From Clostridium algidicarnis DSM 15099 (GTDB lineage Bacteria; Bacillota; Clostridia; Clostridiales; Clostridiaceae), in NCBI RefSeq assembly GCF_002934235.1, contig NZ_PTIS01000003.1, forward strand, positions 62,001 to 126,000: DNA of 64,000 bases, given 5' to 3'. The notes under the pieces are model-generated. The model saw nothing but the letters and a program-made list of their open reading frames with translations, searched no databases and was not told the origin of the DNA. The position numbers and the translations under genes are program-made. Positions 63,863 to 64,000 of the stretch are shown here, in pieces; the stretch's first letter is position 1; each line of letters opens with the position of its first letter.

Positions 63863-64000
63863 TTGAAGGATATAAAAATATTGCATTGTAGCGATTTACA
63901 TTTCGACACTCCTTTTAGTGAGTTAGATAAAGATTTTGCAGAAAAAAGACGTGAGGATTTAAGAGAGACTTTTGGAAATATAGTTAACCTGGCAAAAAAG
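63863..64000 (+). CDS. Metallophosphoesterase, YhaO/SbcD-like DNA repair exonuclease (partial)
   Basis: Only the first 46 residues are in the window. They begin MKDIKILHCSDLHFDTPFSEL, with the metallophosphoesterase metal-binding motif DLH. Text after it (EKRREDLRETFGNIV) fits YhaO-type nucleases. The start is TTG 63863 after AGGAGG (63849-63854). An SbcC/YhaN-like partner would be expected downstream, outside the window. Confidence 0.8.
   Translation, partial: MKDIKILHCSDLHFDTPFSELDKDFAEKRREDLRETFGNIVNLAKK

Overview
The window is chromosomal DNA of an endospore-forming, anaerobic Firmicute, most likely Clostridium sensu stricto. The DNA is very AT-rich and Shine-Dalgarno sites are strong (GGAGG). 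TTG and GTG starts are common (rho, tdk, atpI, ywmB, spoIIID, yyaC). There are many sporulation and germination genes (gerAB/gerAC, spoIIR, ypeB, spoIID, spoIIQ, spoIIID, yyaC), a thiolase gene, and a raiA-motif RNA upstream of hpf. Placement near C. tetani/C. cochlearium is a guess from the missing F-ATPase genes and is not proven. I see no prophage, transposase, rRNA operon or cas gene.

Layout. 1-5.1 kb: end of a gerA-type germinant receptor operon, spoIIR, a UgtP-like glycosyltransferase on the minus strand, and ypeB without sleB. 5.1-8.4 kb: a strongly structured intergenic RNA candidate, a PP-loop ATPase, a DUF1934 protein, two small unknown genes, and a pair of 29-bp direct repeats separated by 35 bp. 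8.0-18.4 kb: rho with a structured leader, rpmE, tdk, a DUF1385-PrmC fusion, prfA, a ZIP transporter, ywlC (t6A synthesis), ywlE, rpiB and upp. 18.5-29.2 kb: comEB, tagO, mnaA, thlA, atpI (no other F-ATPase gene follows), ywmB, murA, spoIID, spoIIQ, spoIIID and mbl. This is the classic clostridial/Bacillus order with the ATP synthase genes removed. 29.3-33.3 kb: yyaC, a tRNA cluster (Thr-Tyr-Val-Thr-Tyr, with an exact 163-bp duplication), a SAM-I riboswitch with metK, and nagA.

33.5-44.7 kb: recD2, a degenerate ComFA-like gene overlapping comFC, the raiA RNA and hpf, secA, prfB (programmed +1 frameshift) and tex. 44.7-49.4 kb: FMN riboswitch with ribU, the minus-strand tsaE-tsaB-rimI operon, an orphan degenerate ZnuA-like protein, and a CBS-ACT protein. 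49.5-64 kb: a small Cys-rich protein, tRNA-Trp, dinB, a polysaccharide deacetylase, a 1670-residue cell-wall subtilase with a variant LVKTG sorting signal, a complete oppDFBCA operon, and the start of a YhaO/SbcD-like nuclease.

Most genes are core housekeeping: translation termination (prfA, prfB, prmC), t6A modification (ywlC, tsaB, tsaE), nucleotide salvage, envelope synthesis and sporulation. The most unusual signals are regulatory. In both metK and tsaE a perfect hairpin lies exactly between a strong Shine-Dalgarno and the start codon. A three-hairpin RNA of no class I recognise lies before the PP-loop gene. The rho leader carries several perfect inverted repeats. Two repeats have CRISPR-like geometry. 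Several proteins look like pseudoenzymes or degenerate family members (SpoIIQ, ComFA-like, ZnuA-like).
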